Below, piece by piece: positions 1-8,829 of a stretch of DNA of 64,000 bases. Position numbers and translations under genes: made by a program. The notes under the pieces are model-generated. The model did no database searches. It was given only the letters and a program-made list of their open reading frames with translations, and was not told the DNA's origin. Origin of the DNA: Lacinutrix sp. C3R15 (GTDB lineage Bacteria; Bacteroidota; Bacteroidia; Flavobacteriales; Flavobacteriaceae); NCBI RefSeq assembly GCF_018860825.1, contig NZ_JAHKPZ010000030.1, positions 287,695-351,694 of the forward strand, in the 5' to 3' direction. The first letter of the stretch is position 1; every line of letters starts with the position of its first letter.

Positions 1-879
1 ATCATTTTTATTCCATCCGTAAGAACCTGTTAAACCTAAGGTTGGTAAATACGAAGATTTTCCTATTTTAATATCTAATTCACTTATTTGTATCGATTTA
101 TCTGCTTGCATTAAAGCAACATTTCTAGACTTTGCTTTTTCAAACAAATCTTCTTTATTAATGTCTAATAGAAAATTAATTTCAGTATTTACTTTAAAAT
201 CTTCATTTAAAACATTTCCCATAACAAAGTTTAAATCTCTTTTTGTATTTTTTAACTGTTGCTTAGTATTGATTAAATTAATGCTATCGTTATTAATATC
301 TACTTCTGCATTTAACACTTCTAGTTTTGTATTCTGGCCATATTCAAATTGATATTCTGAACGCACCAAACGCTCTTTAGATATAGCTAATGTCTGTTGA
401 AAAGTTTCTGCATTTTCAGAAAGCTGTGCTACATTATAATATATAGTAAACAGCTCAATGATAGTGTTTTCAATAGTTTCACGCGCTTGTAATTCGGTAA
501 GTTGATATTCTTCTTTTAAACTTTGATAATTATACTTTCTTCCTAAACCATCAAATAAAGTATAACTCAAATCTAATGAAGCGTTATAATTAGAACTTTC
601 TGCACCATTTAAATTTGTAACATCTCCAGAAGAAAATTCAGATTCATTATTATCTAAATTATAGGTTGCTCCTGCACTACCAGTTACTGTTGGTAAATAT
701 CCAGAATTATAGATACTAGTATTGTTTTCTGAAACTTCTAAATTCTTGTTTGCTACTTTAACACCATAGTTATTATCTAAAGTATAGTTAACAGCTTCTT
801 CTGGACTTAATTCTTGTTGTGCATAACAAGCGCTCCACCCAATAATAAAGCAACATAATGTGATTATTTTAATGTTCAT
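1..879 (-). CDS. TolC-like outer membrane efflux protein (3' part missing at left edge)
   Basis: Outer membrane channel of a tripartite efflux pump. The frame opens at the ATG complementary to 877-879 and runs off the left edge, so only about 293 N-terminal residues are seen. It begins MNIKIITLCCFIIGWSACYA, a signal peptide, followed by a TolC-style start (LSPEEAVNYTLDNNYGVKVA) and long helical stretches typical of the outer membrane efflux protein family. Its start overlaps the end of the upstream RND gene by 11 bases, so the two are translationally coupled. Substrate cannot be told from sequence. Identification rests on family resemblance plus operon position after the adaptor and pump genes. 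Confidence 0.85.
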   Translation of the reverse strand, partial: MNIKIITLCCFIIGWSACYAQQELSPEEAVNYTLDNNYGVKVANKNLEVSENNTSIYNSGYLPTVTGSAGATYNLDNNESEFSSGDVTNLNGAESSNYNASLDLSYTLFDGLGRKYNYQSLKEEYQLTELQARETIENTIIELFTIYYNVAQLSENAETFQQTLAISKERLVRSEYQFEYGQNTKLEVLNAEVDINNDSINLINTKQQLKNTKRDLNFVMGNVLNEDFKVNTEINFLLDINKEDLFEKAKSRNVALMQADKSIQISELDIKIGKSSYLPTLGLTGSYGWNKND

Positions 880-3800
880 TTTCTTCATTTTGTTCTTTAA
901 TAGCACGTTCTACTTCTTCTTTTGATACTTTATTTCCTGTGGCTAACCATTTTCCTTTTTGTTTAAGAGTATTACTAAACGATAAAAATAGAGGCAAAAC
1001 CAAAAGCGTTAAAATGGTAGCATAGGCAATACCAAAAGAAATAGAAATTGCCATTGGTTTTAAAAATTGTGCTTGTCTACTTTTTTCTAAAAGTAAAGGA
1101 GCTAAACCTGCTATTGTTGTTAATGAGGTTAAGAAAATAGCTCTAAAACGCGACTTACCAGCATCTAAAAGGGCATCATCAAAGTTTAAGCCTTCTCTTA
1201 AATTAGTATTAAATTTACCTATTAGCACCAAGCCATCATTTACCATAATACCTATTAAGGCAATGATACCTAGAAGAGATAGAATATTAACAGAAAAACC
1301 AAGTATCCAGTGTCCCCAAGCAACAGCTGTTAAACTAAATGGCACCAAAAGCATTAATAATAATGGCTGACTATAACTTCTAAACGTAAAGGCAATGACA
1401 ATATAAATTAAAAATAAAATTGGAATTCCTGCTTTTGCCAAAGAACTATTTAATTTTTCTTTTTCTCTGTTTTGTCCTTCAAAAGAAGCAGATATGGTAG
1501 GGTATTTAGATTTTAACTCCACCATGGTTATATTTTTTAAATCGGCCAAAATATCTGTAGTACTTGTACTTGGATCTTTTAAGTCTGCAGACACTTGTAT
1601 TTCTCGTTGTCCTTCTAAATGGTTAATAGCAACGTCACCTCTTTCAATAGTATAAGACGCTATATCTTTTAAGGTTACTCGCTCACCTGTTGGTGTTACA
1701 ATTCGCATATCATCCAGGTCATTAATAGAGGCTCTGTTGGTTCTATCATAACGAACCCAAACACGAATTTCGTCTTGTCCTCTTTGAAAACGTTGCGCTT
1801 GTGCACCAAAGAAACCAGAACGCACCTGACTCATAACGGTACTTAAATTTAAACCTAATAAGTAAGCACTTTCTTTAAGTTCAATACGTATTTCTTTTAT
1901 ACCAGCAGGATCATTATCTTCAATATCTTTTAATAAAGGGTTCGTTTCTAAAACTTGTTTCAGCTCTATTTTGGCTGCTTTAAGTTCATCAATATTATTT
2001 CCTAAAAGGGAAACAGAAACCGGACTACCACCAAAATTACCTCCAGAACCAAAGATTAAACGCTCTGTACCAATTACAGGTCCAACAAGTTCTCTTAATC
2101 TATTAGCTACTAATGAAGATTTTATTTCGTCTGGTCTTTCTTCTCCTGGTAATAAATTAATACTCAAACTTGCGCTAGAACTACTACTTATAGTTAGAAT
2201 AGTGTTTTCAAAAAGTTGTTTATTTGTTCCTTTTAAGTATTTCTCGGTTAACTCTTGATTAACAATAAAAGATTTTTCTTCTATCATAGAAATAATAGAA
2301 TCTGTTATTTTTTCATTAGTACCATTTGGCATATCTAATTCTATAGACACTCTATCACTAGCAACCGATGGAAACATAGTAACACCAATGATTCCGCCAC
2401 CAATAGCACCAAAAGTTAAAATCAACAAGGAAACAAAAATCCCTAAAGAAAGTAATTTAAAGTTTAATACAAATGTAATTGTTGGTGCATAAATTCTATC
2501 TCTTAAAAAGTTCATAAAGTTATCTCCAGCTTTATTTATCACTCGCATTTTAGAGAAAAACTGTTTTAGTTTAGATGGATTCTCTACTTCAACTTGTGGT
2601 TTTAAAGCTTTAGAATGTGCTAAATGCGCAGGCAGAATAATTAAGGCTTCGACTAAAGAAACAACTAAAGTAAGTATTACAATTACAGCTACTTCAGCAA
2701 AAAACTCACCAATTCTACTATCTAAAAACAAGAATAATGAAAATGCTAAAAGTGTTGTTATAATGGCAGAAACCACAGGAGGAATTACTTCCATAGTACC
2801 ATCTAAAGCAGCTTGAACAGGCGACTTACCTTTTTCATAATGTTGGTAAATATTTTCGGCAATTACAATACCATCATCTACTAATATTCCAATTACTATA
2901 ATCATTCCGAAGAGTGACAAAACATTAATAGTTACATCAAATTGTCCTGCAAAAATAAACATTCCTAAAAATGAAATTGGCAACCCAAAAGCAACCCAAA
3001 ATGCTAAACGTGTATTTAAGAAAACTGATAAAAACAAAAGTACCAACAACATACCAACAATGGCATTTTCTGTTAATAAATCGGTACGCTGATTTAGCGT
3101 TTTAGACAAATCACGAACCACATCTAATTGAACATTATTGTGTTTTTGATTATACGATTCTATATATTCTTTTACTTTATCTGCTGAAGAAATTAAGTCT
3201 TCAGAATTGGTACTTGTTATAGATATATTTACAGATAATTTCTGATTAAAATAAGTGGCATTTGGTGTTTCTGAAAAACGATCTCTAATAATAGCCACAT
3301 CTTTTAAACGCACCACTTTACCATCATTAGAAGCACGAACCACTACATTAGAAAGTTCATCCCCATAATACGAACGATTATTAGCACGAATAAGGTATTC
3401 TTCTGCATCTGTTTTTATGGTTCCTCCGGTAGTTAAAATATTAGAAGTACTAACTGCTTGCGAAACTTCATTGAAGGTTAAATCATAGGCTAGCAAACTC
3501 GTTTCGTTTACTGCTATCTCTATTTCTTCATCAGGATAACCAGAAATTTCTATTTGCGAAATGCCATCAATAGCTCTTAAGTCGTTTTCTACTTGTCTAC
3601 CTATTTGTTTTAAGGTTACTAACGGAATATTTTCACCACTTAAAGCAAAGGAAATTGTTTCTCTAACAGCTTCTTGTTTTGCTACTATTAAAGGCTCCAT
3701 TCCTGAAGGAAAAGAAGGTACGCGATCTACTGCGTTTTTAACCTCTAAAAGCATGAAATCTATATTCTCCCCTTTTTCAATTTCTACAGTAATGGTTCCG

Positions 3801-4066
3801 CTATTTTCTTTAGAAACAGAGGTTACTCTATCAATACCTTTTAAACCTTTTAAATTGTCTTCTATTTGAAGTACAATACCTTCTTCTATCTCTTGTGGTG
3901 AAGCTCCAGGATAGGTAACACTAATATTAATAATTTTAGAGTCGGTTAAAGGGAAAAACGAAGATTTTAAAGAGCTTAATCCTAAATAACCAAAAATTAT
4001 AAAAGCAATAATAAAAATATTAACTGCTACGTGATACTTTATAAAATATTCTATAAGTTTTCTCAT
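869..4066 (-). CDS. RND efflux transporter, inner membrane pump subunit
   Basis: Proton-driven inner membrane pump of the AcrB/MexB-like RND superfamily, 1065 aa, the usual length. Both halves have the expected layout: N-terminal TM helix (about 14-32), periplasmic porter domain, then a TM cluster with the helix-4 motif GILVDDGIVIAEN; the paired Asp needed for proton relay are at about 397-398. The second half has the matching GIMVNDGLVLIG helix. The gene lies 2 bases downstream of the adaptor stop and overlaps the TolC-like gene, forming an MFP-RND-TolC operon. The acidic pair favours an HAE-type (drug/organic) pump over a metal pump, but the substrate is not determinable here. Confidence 0.93.
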   Translation of the reverse strand: MRKLIEYFIKYHVAVNIFIIAFIIFGYLGLSSLKSSFFPLTDSKIINISVTYPGASPQEIEEGIVLQIEDNLKGLKGIDRVTSVSKENSGTITVEIEKGENIDFMLLEVKNAVDRVPSFPSGMEPLIVAKQEAVRETISFALSGENIPLVTLKQIGRQVENDLRAIDGISQIEISGYPDEEIEIAVNETSLLAYDLTFNEVSQAVSTSNILTTGGTIKTDAEEYLIRANNRSYYGDELSNVVVRASNDGKVVRLKDVAIIRDRFSETPNATYFNQKLSVNISITSTNSEDLISSADKVKEYIESYNQKHNNVQLDVVRDLSKTLNQRTDLLTENAIVGMLLVLLFLSVFLNTRLAFWVAFGLPISFLGMFIFAGQFDVTINVLSLFGMIIVIGILVDDGIVIAENIYQHYEKGKSPVQAALDGTMEVIPPVVSAIITTLLAFSLFLFLDSRIGEFFAEVAVIVILTLVVSLVEALIILPAHLAHSKALKPQVEVENPSKLKQFFSKMRVINKAGDNFMNFLRDRIYAPTITFVLNFKLLSLGIFVSLLILTFGAIGGGIIGVTMFPSVASDRVSIELDMPNGTNEKITDSIISMIEEKSFIVNQELTEKYLKGTNKQLFENTILTISSSSSASLSINLLPGEERPDEIKSSLVANRLRELVGPVIGTERLIFGSGGNFGGSPVSVSLLGNNIDELKAAKIELKQVLETNPLLKDIEDNDPAGIKEIRIELKESAYLLGLNLSTVMSQVRSGFFGAQAQRFQRGQDEIRVWVRYDRTNRASINDLDDMRIVTPTGERVTLKDIASYTIERGDVAINHLEGQREIQVSADLKDPSTSTTDILADLKNITMVELKSKYPTISASFEGQNREKEKLNSSLAKAGIPILFLIYIVIAFTFRSYSQPLLLMLLVPFSLTAVAWGHWILGFSVNILSLLGIIALIGIMVNDGLVLIGKFNTNLREGLNFDDALLDAGKSRFRAIFLTSLTTIAGLAPLLLEKSRQAQFLKPMAISISFGIAYATILTLLVLPLFLSFSNTLKQKGKWLATGNKVSKEEVERAIKEQNEENEH

Positions 4067-4068
4067 GC

Positions 4069-5202
4069 TTATTGCTTGTCTTTAGTATTACTTTTTTCTT
4101 CAAAAGGCTTGACTAACATTCCTGCATAAGCACCTGGAACTGCTTTTTTAAGTATAACAGTACCATTGGGTACATTTTTTAAAACCACTTTAGTATCTGA
4201 AAAATATACTGGTTTTACATCTATAACATCTAACAAAGTATCTTTAACTACAAATATTTGTTGGCTTTCTAATAAAAGATTTCTATCCACCTCTATGGCA
4301 TCACTTTCTTCTTTAGCATTTAAATTTGCTTCTAGATATATACCTTCTTTTAAGTTTTCATGTTTTACTTCAATAAAAGCTGTAATGGTTTGTGTTGTAG
4401 CATCAATGCTTCCGTTTACACGAGAAACTTTACCTGTATACGTTTCGGTTTTATCTAAATTATTTAAAGCAACACTTTCTCCTACTTTTAGCAAGTTAGC
4501 ATAAGCTTTGCTAACAGCTACTTCCATTTCATAAACAGAAGTATCTATAAATTCTCCTAATTTTTGTCCGCTTCTAATTAAAGTACCTTCGGTTACCAAT
4601 GCTTCGGTTAAAATCCCTGAAAAAGGTGCAGATATAGTATACTTAGCCAAACGTTGTTCTAGGTTTTTTACATTGTAGTAGTTAGACACAATACTTCTTC
4701 CTGTAATGAAATAGTTTTCCTTATCGGAAGTCATCTCTGGTAACTTTGGAGTTGGTTTATTTAAATCGAAATGGTTTAAATAGTTTTGCCATTTGTCAAA
4801 AACATCTGGAAAATCTAGACGTAAATCAGGCATAACTGCAGCAATAGAATTATACAAGTTACTTTTTGAAGCTTGTACACTTGCATAATACTCGGAAGCA
4901 TCCATTTGTATTAAGGTCTGCCCTGCCCTATATTCTTGTCCAGGTTTAAATAACTTACTTCCTGGTTTAAAGATACCTTGTACTTCTGCATAAATCTCTA
5001 ATCTACGTTTGGCTTCTAGGCTTCCATTAGCAGCAATAACAATTGGTATTGTGCTGTTTTGTACCGTATCTGTAAAGACTGTTTTAACAATTTTTGCTTG
5101 TACTGGTTTTGGTTTATTTTTATCTGCTATTAGTTTTTTAGCAAAGAAAAAAGAGCCAACTATTAGCAAAATGCCAATAATAGATAAAATAATATTACGC
5201 AT
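4069..5202 (-). CDS. RND efflux periplasmic adaptor (HlyD/MFP family)
   Basis: Membrane fusion protein that bridges the RND pump and TolC channel, 377 aa. Residues 4-22 form an N-terminal membrane anchor without a lipobox cysteine. Two lipoyl-like half motifs flank a helical hairpin: one at about 60-105 and one at about 190-220 (YTISAPFSGILTEALVTEG). Beta-barrel and membrane-proximal domains follow. First gene of the operon; ATG at 5200-5202 sits just behind the palindromic operator/promoter at 5209-5255. The hairpin region (about 110-185) holds extra, proline-rich sequence compared with compact adaptors. Confidence 0.92.
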   Translation of the reverse strand: MRNIILSIIGILLIVGSFFFAKKLIADKNKPKPVQAKIVKTVFTDTVQNSTIPIVIAANGSLEAKRRLEIYAEVQGIFKPGSKLFKPGQEYRAGQTLIQMDASEYYASVQASKSNLYNSIAAVMPDLRLDFPDVFDKWQNYLNHFDLNKPTPKLPEMTSDKENYFITGRSIVSNYYNVKNLEQRLAKYTISAPFSGILTEALVTEGTLIRSGQKLGEFIDTSVYEMEVAVSKAYANLLKVGESVALNNLDKTETYTGKVSRVNGSIDATTQTITAFIEVKHENLKEGIYLEANLNAKEESDAIEVDRNLLLESQQIFVVKDTLLDVIDVKPVYFSDTKVVLKNVPNGTVILKKAVPGAYAGMLVKPFEEKSNTKDKQ

Positions 5203-5208
5203 TGGTTT

Positions 5209-5255
5209 AGTTTTGTAGTTAGACTACAAAACTATGCTTTAGTTTAACCTCTAAA
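5209..5255 (-). promoter_or_regulatory. Promoter and palindromic operator of the RND efflux operon
   Basis: A perfect inverted repeat AGTTTTGTAGT-TAG-ACTACAAAACT spans 5209-5233, immediately upstream of the adaptor ATG. On the minus strand its distal arm contains TAGTTTTG (5227-5234), a match to the flavobacterial -7 consensus TAnnTTTG, with a TTT 18 bases further upstream (5253-5255) as a weak -33 element. The start of transcription would fall inside the dyad, which is where a TetR-type repressor would act. No regulator gene is visible in the window; it may lie beyond the left edge. Confidence 0.6.
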
Positions 5256-5278
5256 CGTTAAAAAAAACCCAAAAAAAA

Positions 5279-7186
5279 TTAAACGTAATCTTCTAACTGT
5301 AAAGTAATTTCTTCCCAGTTTTCCATAAGTTGTGCTAATTTGTCTTTTTTTGCTTGATAAGCATCAAAAAAGCCTGGTTTTGCAGCAACTTCGTCATAAT
5401 TTACAGCTAGTTCTACATCTATTTCTTTAATTTCTTTTTCTAACTGACTAATTTTAGACTCTGTATTACTAAGTTTATTGTTTAAAGACTTTACTTTTTT
5501 TTGGTCTTCGTAAGATTGAGTTTTCTTTTCTTTAGGAGCCGCTTTAATTACGGTACGCTTTTCTACTTCACGTAAATTCTCCACATTACGCTGTTCTAAA
5601 TAGTAATCTACGTCACCTAAATATTTTTTTAATTTTTCATCTTTAAATTCATAAACAGTAGATGTTAAGCCTTGTAGAAAATCACGATCGTGCGAAACTA
5701 GAATTAAAGTTCCTTCAAAACGTTGTAATGCATCTTTTAAAACGTTTTTAGATTTAATGTCTAAGTGGTTTGTTGGCTCATCCATAATAAGCACATTAAA
5801 AGGCTGTAGCATTAATTTAGCAAGTGCTAAACGGTTACGTTCTCCTCCAGAGAGTACTCTTACGTATTTTTCTGCTTCGTCACCACGAAAAAGAAAAGAA
5901 CCTAAAATGTCTCTTACTTTACTTCTATTGGTTTCATTGGCAGCATCAATCATGGTATCTAAAACGGTTTTATTACCATCTAAATATTCTGCTTGGTTTT
6001 GCGCGAAATACCCTATTTGTACGTTGTGTCCTAGCTTTAGGTTTCCGTCGTGTTTTAAATCTCCAACTAATATTTTAGCCAAAGTAGATTTTCCTTGTCC
6101 GTTTTGACCAACAAATGCTGTTTTCTCGTCTCGTTCAATCATTAAACTCACCTCTGAAAGCACTTGATTATCGCCGTAATTTTTAGAAATTTTATCAGCT
6201 TCAACCACCACTTTACCAGGAGTAATAGAAACTGGAAAATTTAAAGTCATGACACTATTATCATCTTCATCTACTTCAATTCTATCAATTTTATCCAGCT
6301 TTTTAATAAGCGATTGTGCCATGGTAGCTTTACTAGCTTTGGCTCTAAATTTTTCAATAAGCTTTTCGGTTTGCTCAATTTGTTTTTGCTGATTTTTTTG
6401 AGAAGCTAATTGTTGTGCTTTAATTTCGTTTCTAAGTACTAAGTATTTAGTGTATGGTTTTGGGTAATCATAAATTCTTCCTAAAGAAATTTCAATGGTT
6501 CTGTTGGTAACATTATCTAAAAACATTTTATCATGCGATACTATTACTACAGCTCCTGTATAATTTTTTAAAAAACCTTCTAACCAAATAATAGACTCAA
6601 TATCTAAGTGGTTGGTTGGCTCATCTAATAGTAATAAATCGTTATTTTGAAGAAGTAGTTTTGCTAGCTCAATACGCATTCTCCAACCTCCAGAAAAAGT
6701 ATCTGTAAGTTTATTAAAATCTTCACGTTTAAAACCAAGACCTTGTAATATTTTTTCGGTTTCTCCTTGATAGTTATATCCTCCAATTATTTCATATTGG
6801 TGTTGCAAATCATTAAGATCTACCATTATTTGGTGGTATGCTTCACTTTCGTAATCTGTACGCTCAACAAGTTGGGTATTTATGTCTTCTAATTGTGCTT
6901 CTATTTTTTTTATTTCTGTAAAAGCTTGGTAAGATTCTTCTAGAACGGTTCTACCTAAAACAAAATCTATATCTTGCTTTAAAAACCCAATTTTTAAATC
7001 TTTATCTGTTGCTATTTGACCTGAATCTGGTTCAAATTCTTTAGATAATATTTTAAGCATGGTAGATTTACCTGCTCCGTTTTTTCCTATTAAACCAACA
7101 CGATCCCCCGAATTTAATTTAAAAGTAATTTCCTCGAACAAATATTCGCCTTGAAAAGAAATAGAAAGATTGTGTATGTTTAGCAT
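5279..7186 (-). CDS. ABC-F family ATPase (Uup/EttA-like)
   Basis: Cytosolic protein with two ABC ATPase domains and no membrane segments, 635 aa. Domain 1 has Walker A GKNGAGKST at 34-42, signature FSGGWRMRIELAK and LLLDEPTNHLD; domain 2 repeats the set (GQNGQGKST, LSGGERNRLALAK, LIMDEPTNHLD). A P-site tRNA interaction-type linker lies between them and a charged C-terminal coiled coil (about 560-630) follows, as in Uup. Such proteins act on the ribosome as translation factors or, in some subfamilies, antibiotic protection factors. The housekeeping context and Uup-like tail favour the former. Divergent from the DUF983 gene. Confidence 0.9.
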   Translation of the reverse strand: MLNIHNLSISFQGEYLFEEITFKLNSGDRVGLIGKNGAGKSTMLKILSKEFEPDSGQIATDKDLKIGFLKQDIDFVLGRTVLEESYQAFTEIKKIEAQLEDINTQLVERTDYESEAYHQIMVDLNDLQHQYEIIGGYNYQGETEKILQGLGFKREDFNKLTDTFSGGWRMRIELAKLLLQNNDLLLLDEPTNHLDIESIIWLEGFLKNYTGAVVIVSHDKMFLDNVTNRTIEISLGRIYDYPKPYTKYLVLRNEIKAQQLASQKNQQKQIEQTEKLIEKFRAKASKATMAQSLIKKLDKIDRIEVDEDDNSVMTLNFPVSITPGKVVVEADKISKNYGDNQVLSEVSLMIERDEKTAFVGQNGQGKSTLAKILVGDLKHDGNLKLGHNVQIGYFAQNQAEYLDGNKTVLDTMIDAANETNRSKVRDILGSFLFRGDEAEKYVRVLSGGERNRLALAKLMLQPFNVLIMDEPTNHLDIKSKNVLKDALQRFEGTLILVSHDRDFLQGLTSTVYEFKDEKLKKYLGDVDYYLEQRNVENLREVEKRTVIKAAPKEKKTQSYEDQKKVKSLNNKLSNTESKISQLEKEIKEIDVELAVNYDEVAAKPGFFDAYQAKKDKLAQLMENWEEITLQLEDYV

Positions 7187-7192
7187 AGTTTG

Positions 7193-7206
7193 GTAACAAT
7201 TGTTAC
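7193..7206. promoter_or_regulatory. 14-bp perfect palindrome in front of the ABC-F gene
   Basis: GTAACAATTGTTAC is self-complementary and ends 6 bases before the ABC-F start codon. It could be an operator or a small hairpin in the ABC-F leader. No cognate regulator is recognisable. Confidence 0.35.
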
Positions 7207-7227
7207 TTTTATTTAATAATAAAAAGT

Positions 7228-7284
7228 TAATTTTGCATTATAAAATTAATGCACAAAAGTACATAAAATATTATGTTTTATAAA
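7228..7284. promoter_or_regulatory. Overlapping divergent promoters for the DUF983 and ABC-F genes
   Basis: Plus strand: TAATTTTG at 7228-7235 fits TAnnTTTG and lies 38 bases before the DUF983 ATG. Minus strand: TACTTTTG (7254-7261) fits the same box, with a TTT 20 bases upstream (7282-7284) that lies inside the DUF983 coding start. The two promoters therefore face apart and overlap. Only the consensus match supports this. Confidence 0.45.
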
Positions 7285-7659
7285 GACTCTAAGCTATATA
7301 GTATTCTTACGGGATCTTGCCCTAAGTGTCACCAAGAATCTATGTACACAGATAAAAACCCGTATCATTTATCTAAAACTTTAGAAATGAATGAGCAGTG
7401 CTCACATTGTCATACTAAATATGAAATAGAACCGTCTTTTTTTTATGGAGCAATGTATGTTAGTTATGCTGTAGGTGTTGCTTTTGCTGTTGCTGCTTTT
7501 GTTATAAGTGCTGTGTTTTTTGATGCATCTAGACATTACGTCTTTATTTCTATTATTGGAACTTTAATTGTTTTTGCTCCTGTAATCATGCGATTATCTA
7601 GAAATATATGGATCAATTTTTTCATGCATTATGACAAAAACTTAGTGAAGAAAAAATAA
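7273..7659 (+). CDS. DUF983 family membrane protein with zinc-ribbon-like CxxC pairs
   Basis: Small protein (128 aa) of the DUF983 family, function unknown. Two CxxC pairs near the N-terminus (CPKC at about 15-18 and CSHC at about 43-46) look like a zinc ribbon or redox site. Two hydrophobic segments follow (about 58-85 and 92-112), so it is an inner membrane protein with a cytosolic metal-binding head. Monocistronic between a divergent ABC-F gene and a convergent oxidoreductase gene. Confidence 0.8.
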   Translation: MFYKDSKLYSILTGSCPKCHQESMYTDKNPYHLSKTLEMNEQCSHCHTKYEIEPSFFYGAMYVSYAVGVAFAVAAFVISAVFFDASRHYVFISIIGTLIVFAPVIMRLSRNIWINFFMHYDKNLVKKK

Positions 7660-7696
7660 TTATTAGCCCTTTTACTATTTAACAAAACAAAGATTA

Positions 7697-8737
7697 CTAA
7701 TTAAATCTTGCTATATCAATATCTCTTTCTAAGGGAGTATTATTTTCTATATTATTAAAAAGTTGTTTAGCAACATAAGGAGCTATCATGACTCCTCTAG
7801 TACCTAGCCCATTTAGTACATACATATTTTTATACGTTTTATGTCTACCTACAAGCGGTCTTCTGTCTGTAACGGTTGGTCTAATACCAGCAACTTGATG
7901 TACTACTTTAAAATCGCATTTTAAAAAGGTTTTAAGCTTTTTTAAAAGCAATTCTTTAGCCTCTAAGGTAATTTTGTTTGTTTTATCTTTCCAATCATAG
8001 GTTGCACCTACAGTATACAAATCATTACCTATAGGAATTAAAAACACACTAGATTTTAAAACATAGTCAATTTTTAAATCTGGAGCATATATGGTTAATA
8101 ATTCCCCTTTTACTTCTTTTAACGGAAGGTTTTCAAAGTACTTATTTTTTTTCACACCAAAACCTTCTGCAAAAACAATATGCTTTGCTGCAATAGCATT
8201 ATATTGAAATGTATCCTTTATAACTAATGCATCATAGTTAAAACTTTCTTCAAGCAATTGCTTGTTTTTGGTTAAGTGTTTTTTATAGGTTTCAATTAAC
8301 AACTTGGTATCAATTCTACCTGTTTCTAAAACTTTACCGAAACTAAAATTTGCATCAATAGCTTTATTTGTATTTTTAATTAAGGTTGTAGAAAGGTATT
8401 TAGATAGTTCTGGTTTATCGGAAGCTGTAAACCAATCATTTTGTTCTTCCACAGAGGTAAAACGTCTGTATACTGGTGTTTTAAAATCTAAAACAATATT
8501 TAATTCTTGTTCAAGTTTATGATATATTGGTAATGCAAGTTCTAATTGTTCCTGGCTTTTCCATACCGAAGTAAAACGTTTTAAAACAACAGGATTATAT
8601 AATCCTCCTGCTACTACAGAAGATTGTTGTGATGTATTATCTAATACTACAAACGATTTATTGTGTGCTTTTAATTGTTCACAGAAATGCACTCCTGCTA
8701 AACCACAACCTACTACAATATAGTCTACATTTTTCAT
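7697..8737 (-). CDS. FAD-dependent oxidoreductase (DAO superfamily)
   Basis: 346-aa flavoprotein. The N-terminus DYIVVGCGLAGVHFCEQL is the Rossmann GxGxxG that binds the FAD ADP moiety, with an acidic residue (VVLDN) at the end of the second strand. Towards the C-terminus, GIRPTVTDRRPLVGRH and LNGLGTRGVMIAPYVA are characteristic of the D-amino-acid/glycine oxidase family. Likely oxidises an amine or amino acid; the substrate is not evident. No signal peptide, so cytosolic. Separated by a terminator from the gldN gene upstream on the same strand, so probably transcribed alone. Confidence 0.82.
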   Translation of the reverse strand: MKNVDYIVVGCGLAGVHFCEQLKAHNKSFVVLDNTSQQSSVVAGGLYNPVVLKRFTSVWKSQEQLELALPIYHKLEQELNIVLDFKTPVYRRFTSVEEQNDWFTASDKPELSKYLSTTLIKNTNKAIDANFSFGKVLETGRIDTKLLIETYKKHLTKNKQLLEESFNYDALVIKDTFQYNAIAAKHIVFAEGFGVKKNKYFENLPLKEVKGELLTIYAPDLKIDYVLKSSVFLIPIGNDLYTVGATYDWKDKTNKITLEAKELLLKKLKTFLKCDFKVVHQVAGIRPTVTDRRPLVGRHKTYKNMYVLNGLGTRGVMIAPYVAKQLFNNIENNTPLERDIDIARFN

Positions 8738-8780
8738 AAGTACAAAAGTAATATAAAAAAGGAGTTACCCATTAGTAGAA

Positions 8781-8810
8781 ATAAAAAACGCTCACTAAAA
8801 GTGAGCGTTT
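8781..8810 (-). terminator. Rho-independent terminator after gldN
   Basis: Ten-base stem AAACGCTCAC / GTGAGCGTTT with a 5-base loop (8786-8810), followed on the minus strand by a T run (complement of 8783-8788). It closes the gldKLMN operon 20 bases after the gldN stop. Confidence 0.8.
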
Positions 8811-8829
8811 AAATTATATAAAAATGTGA

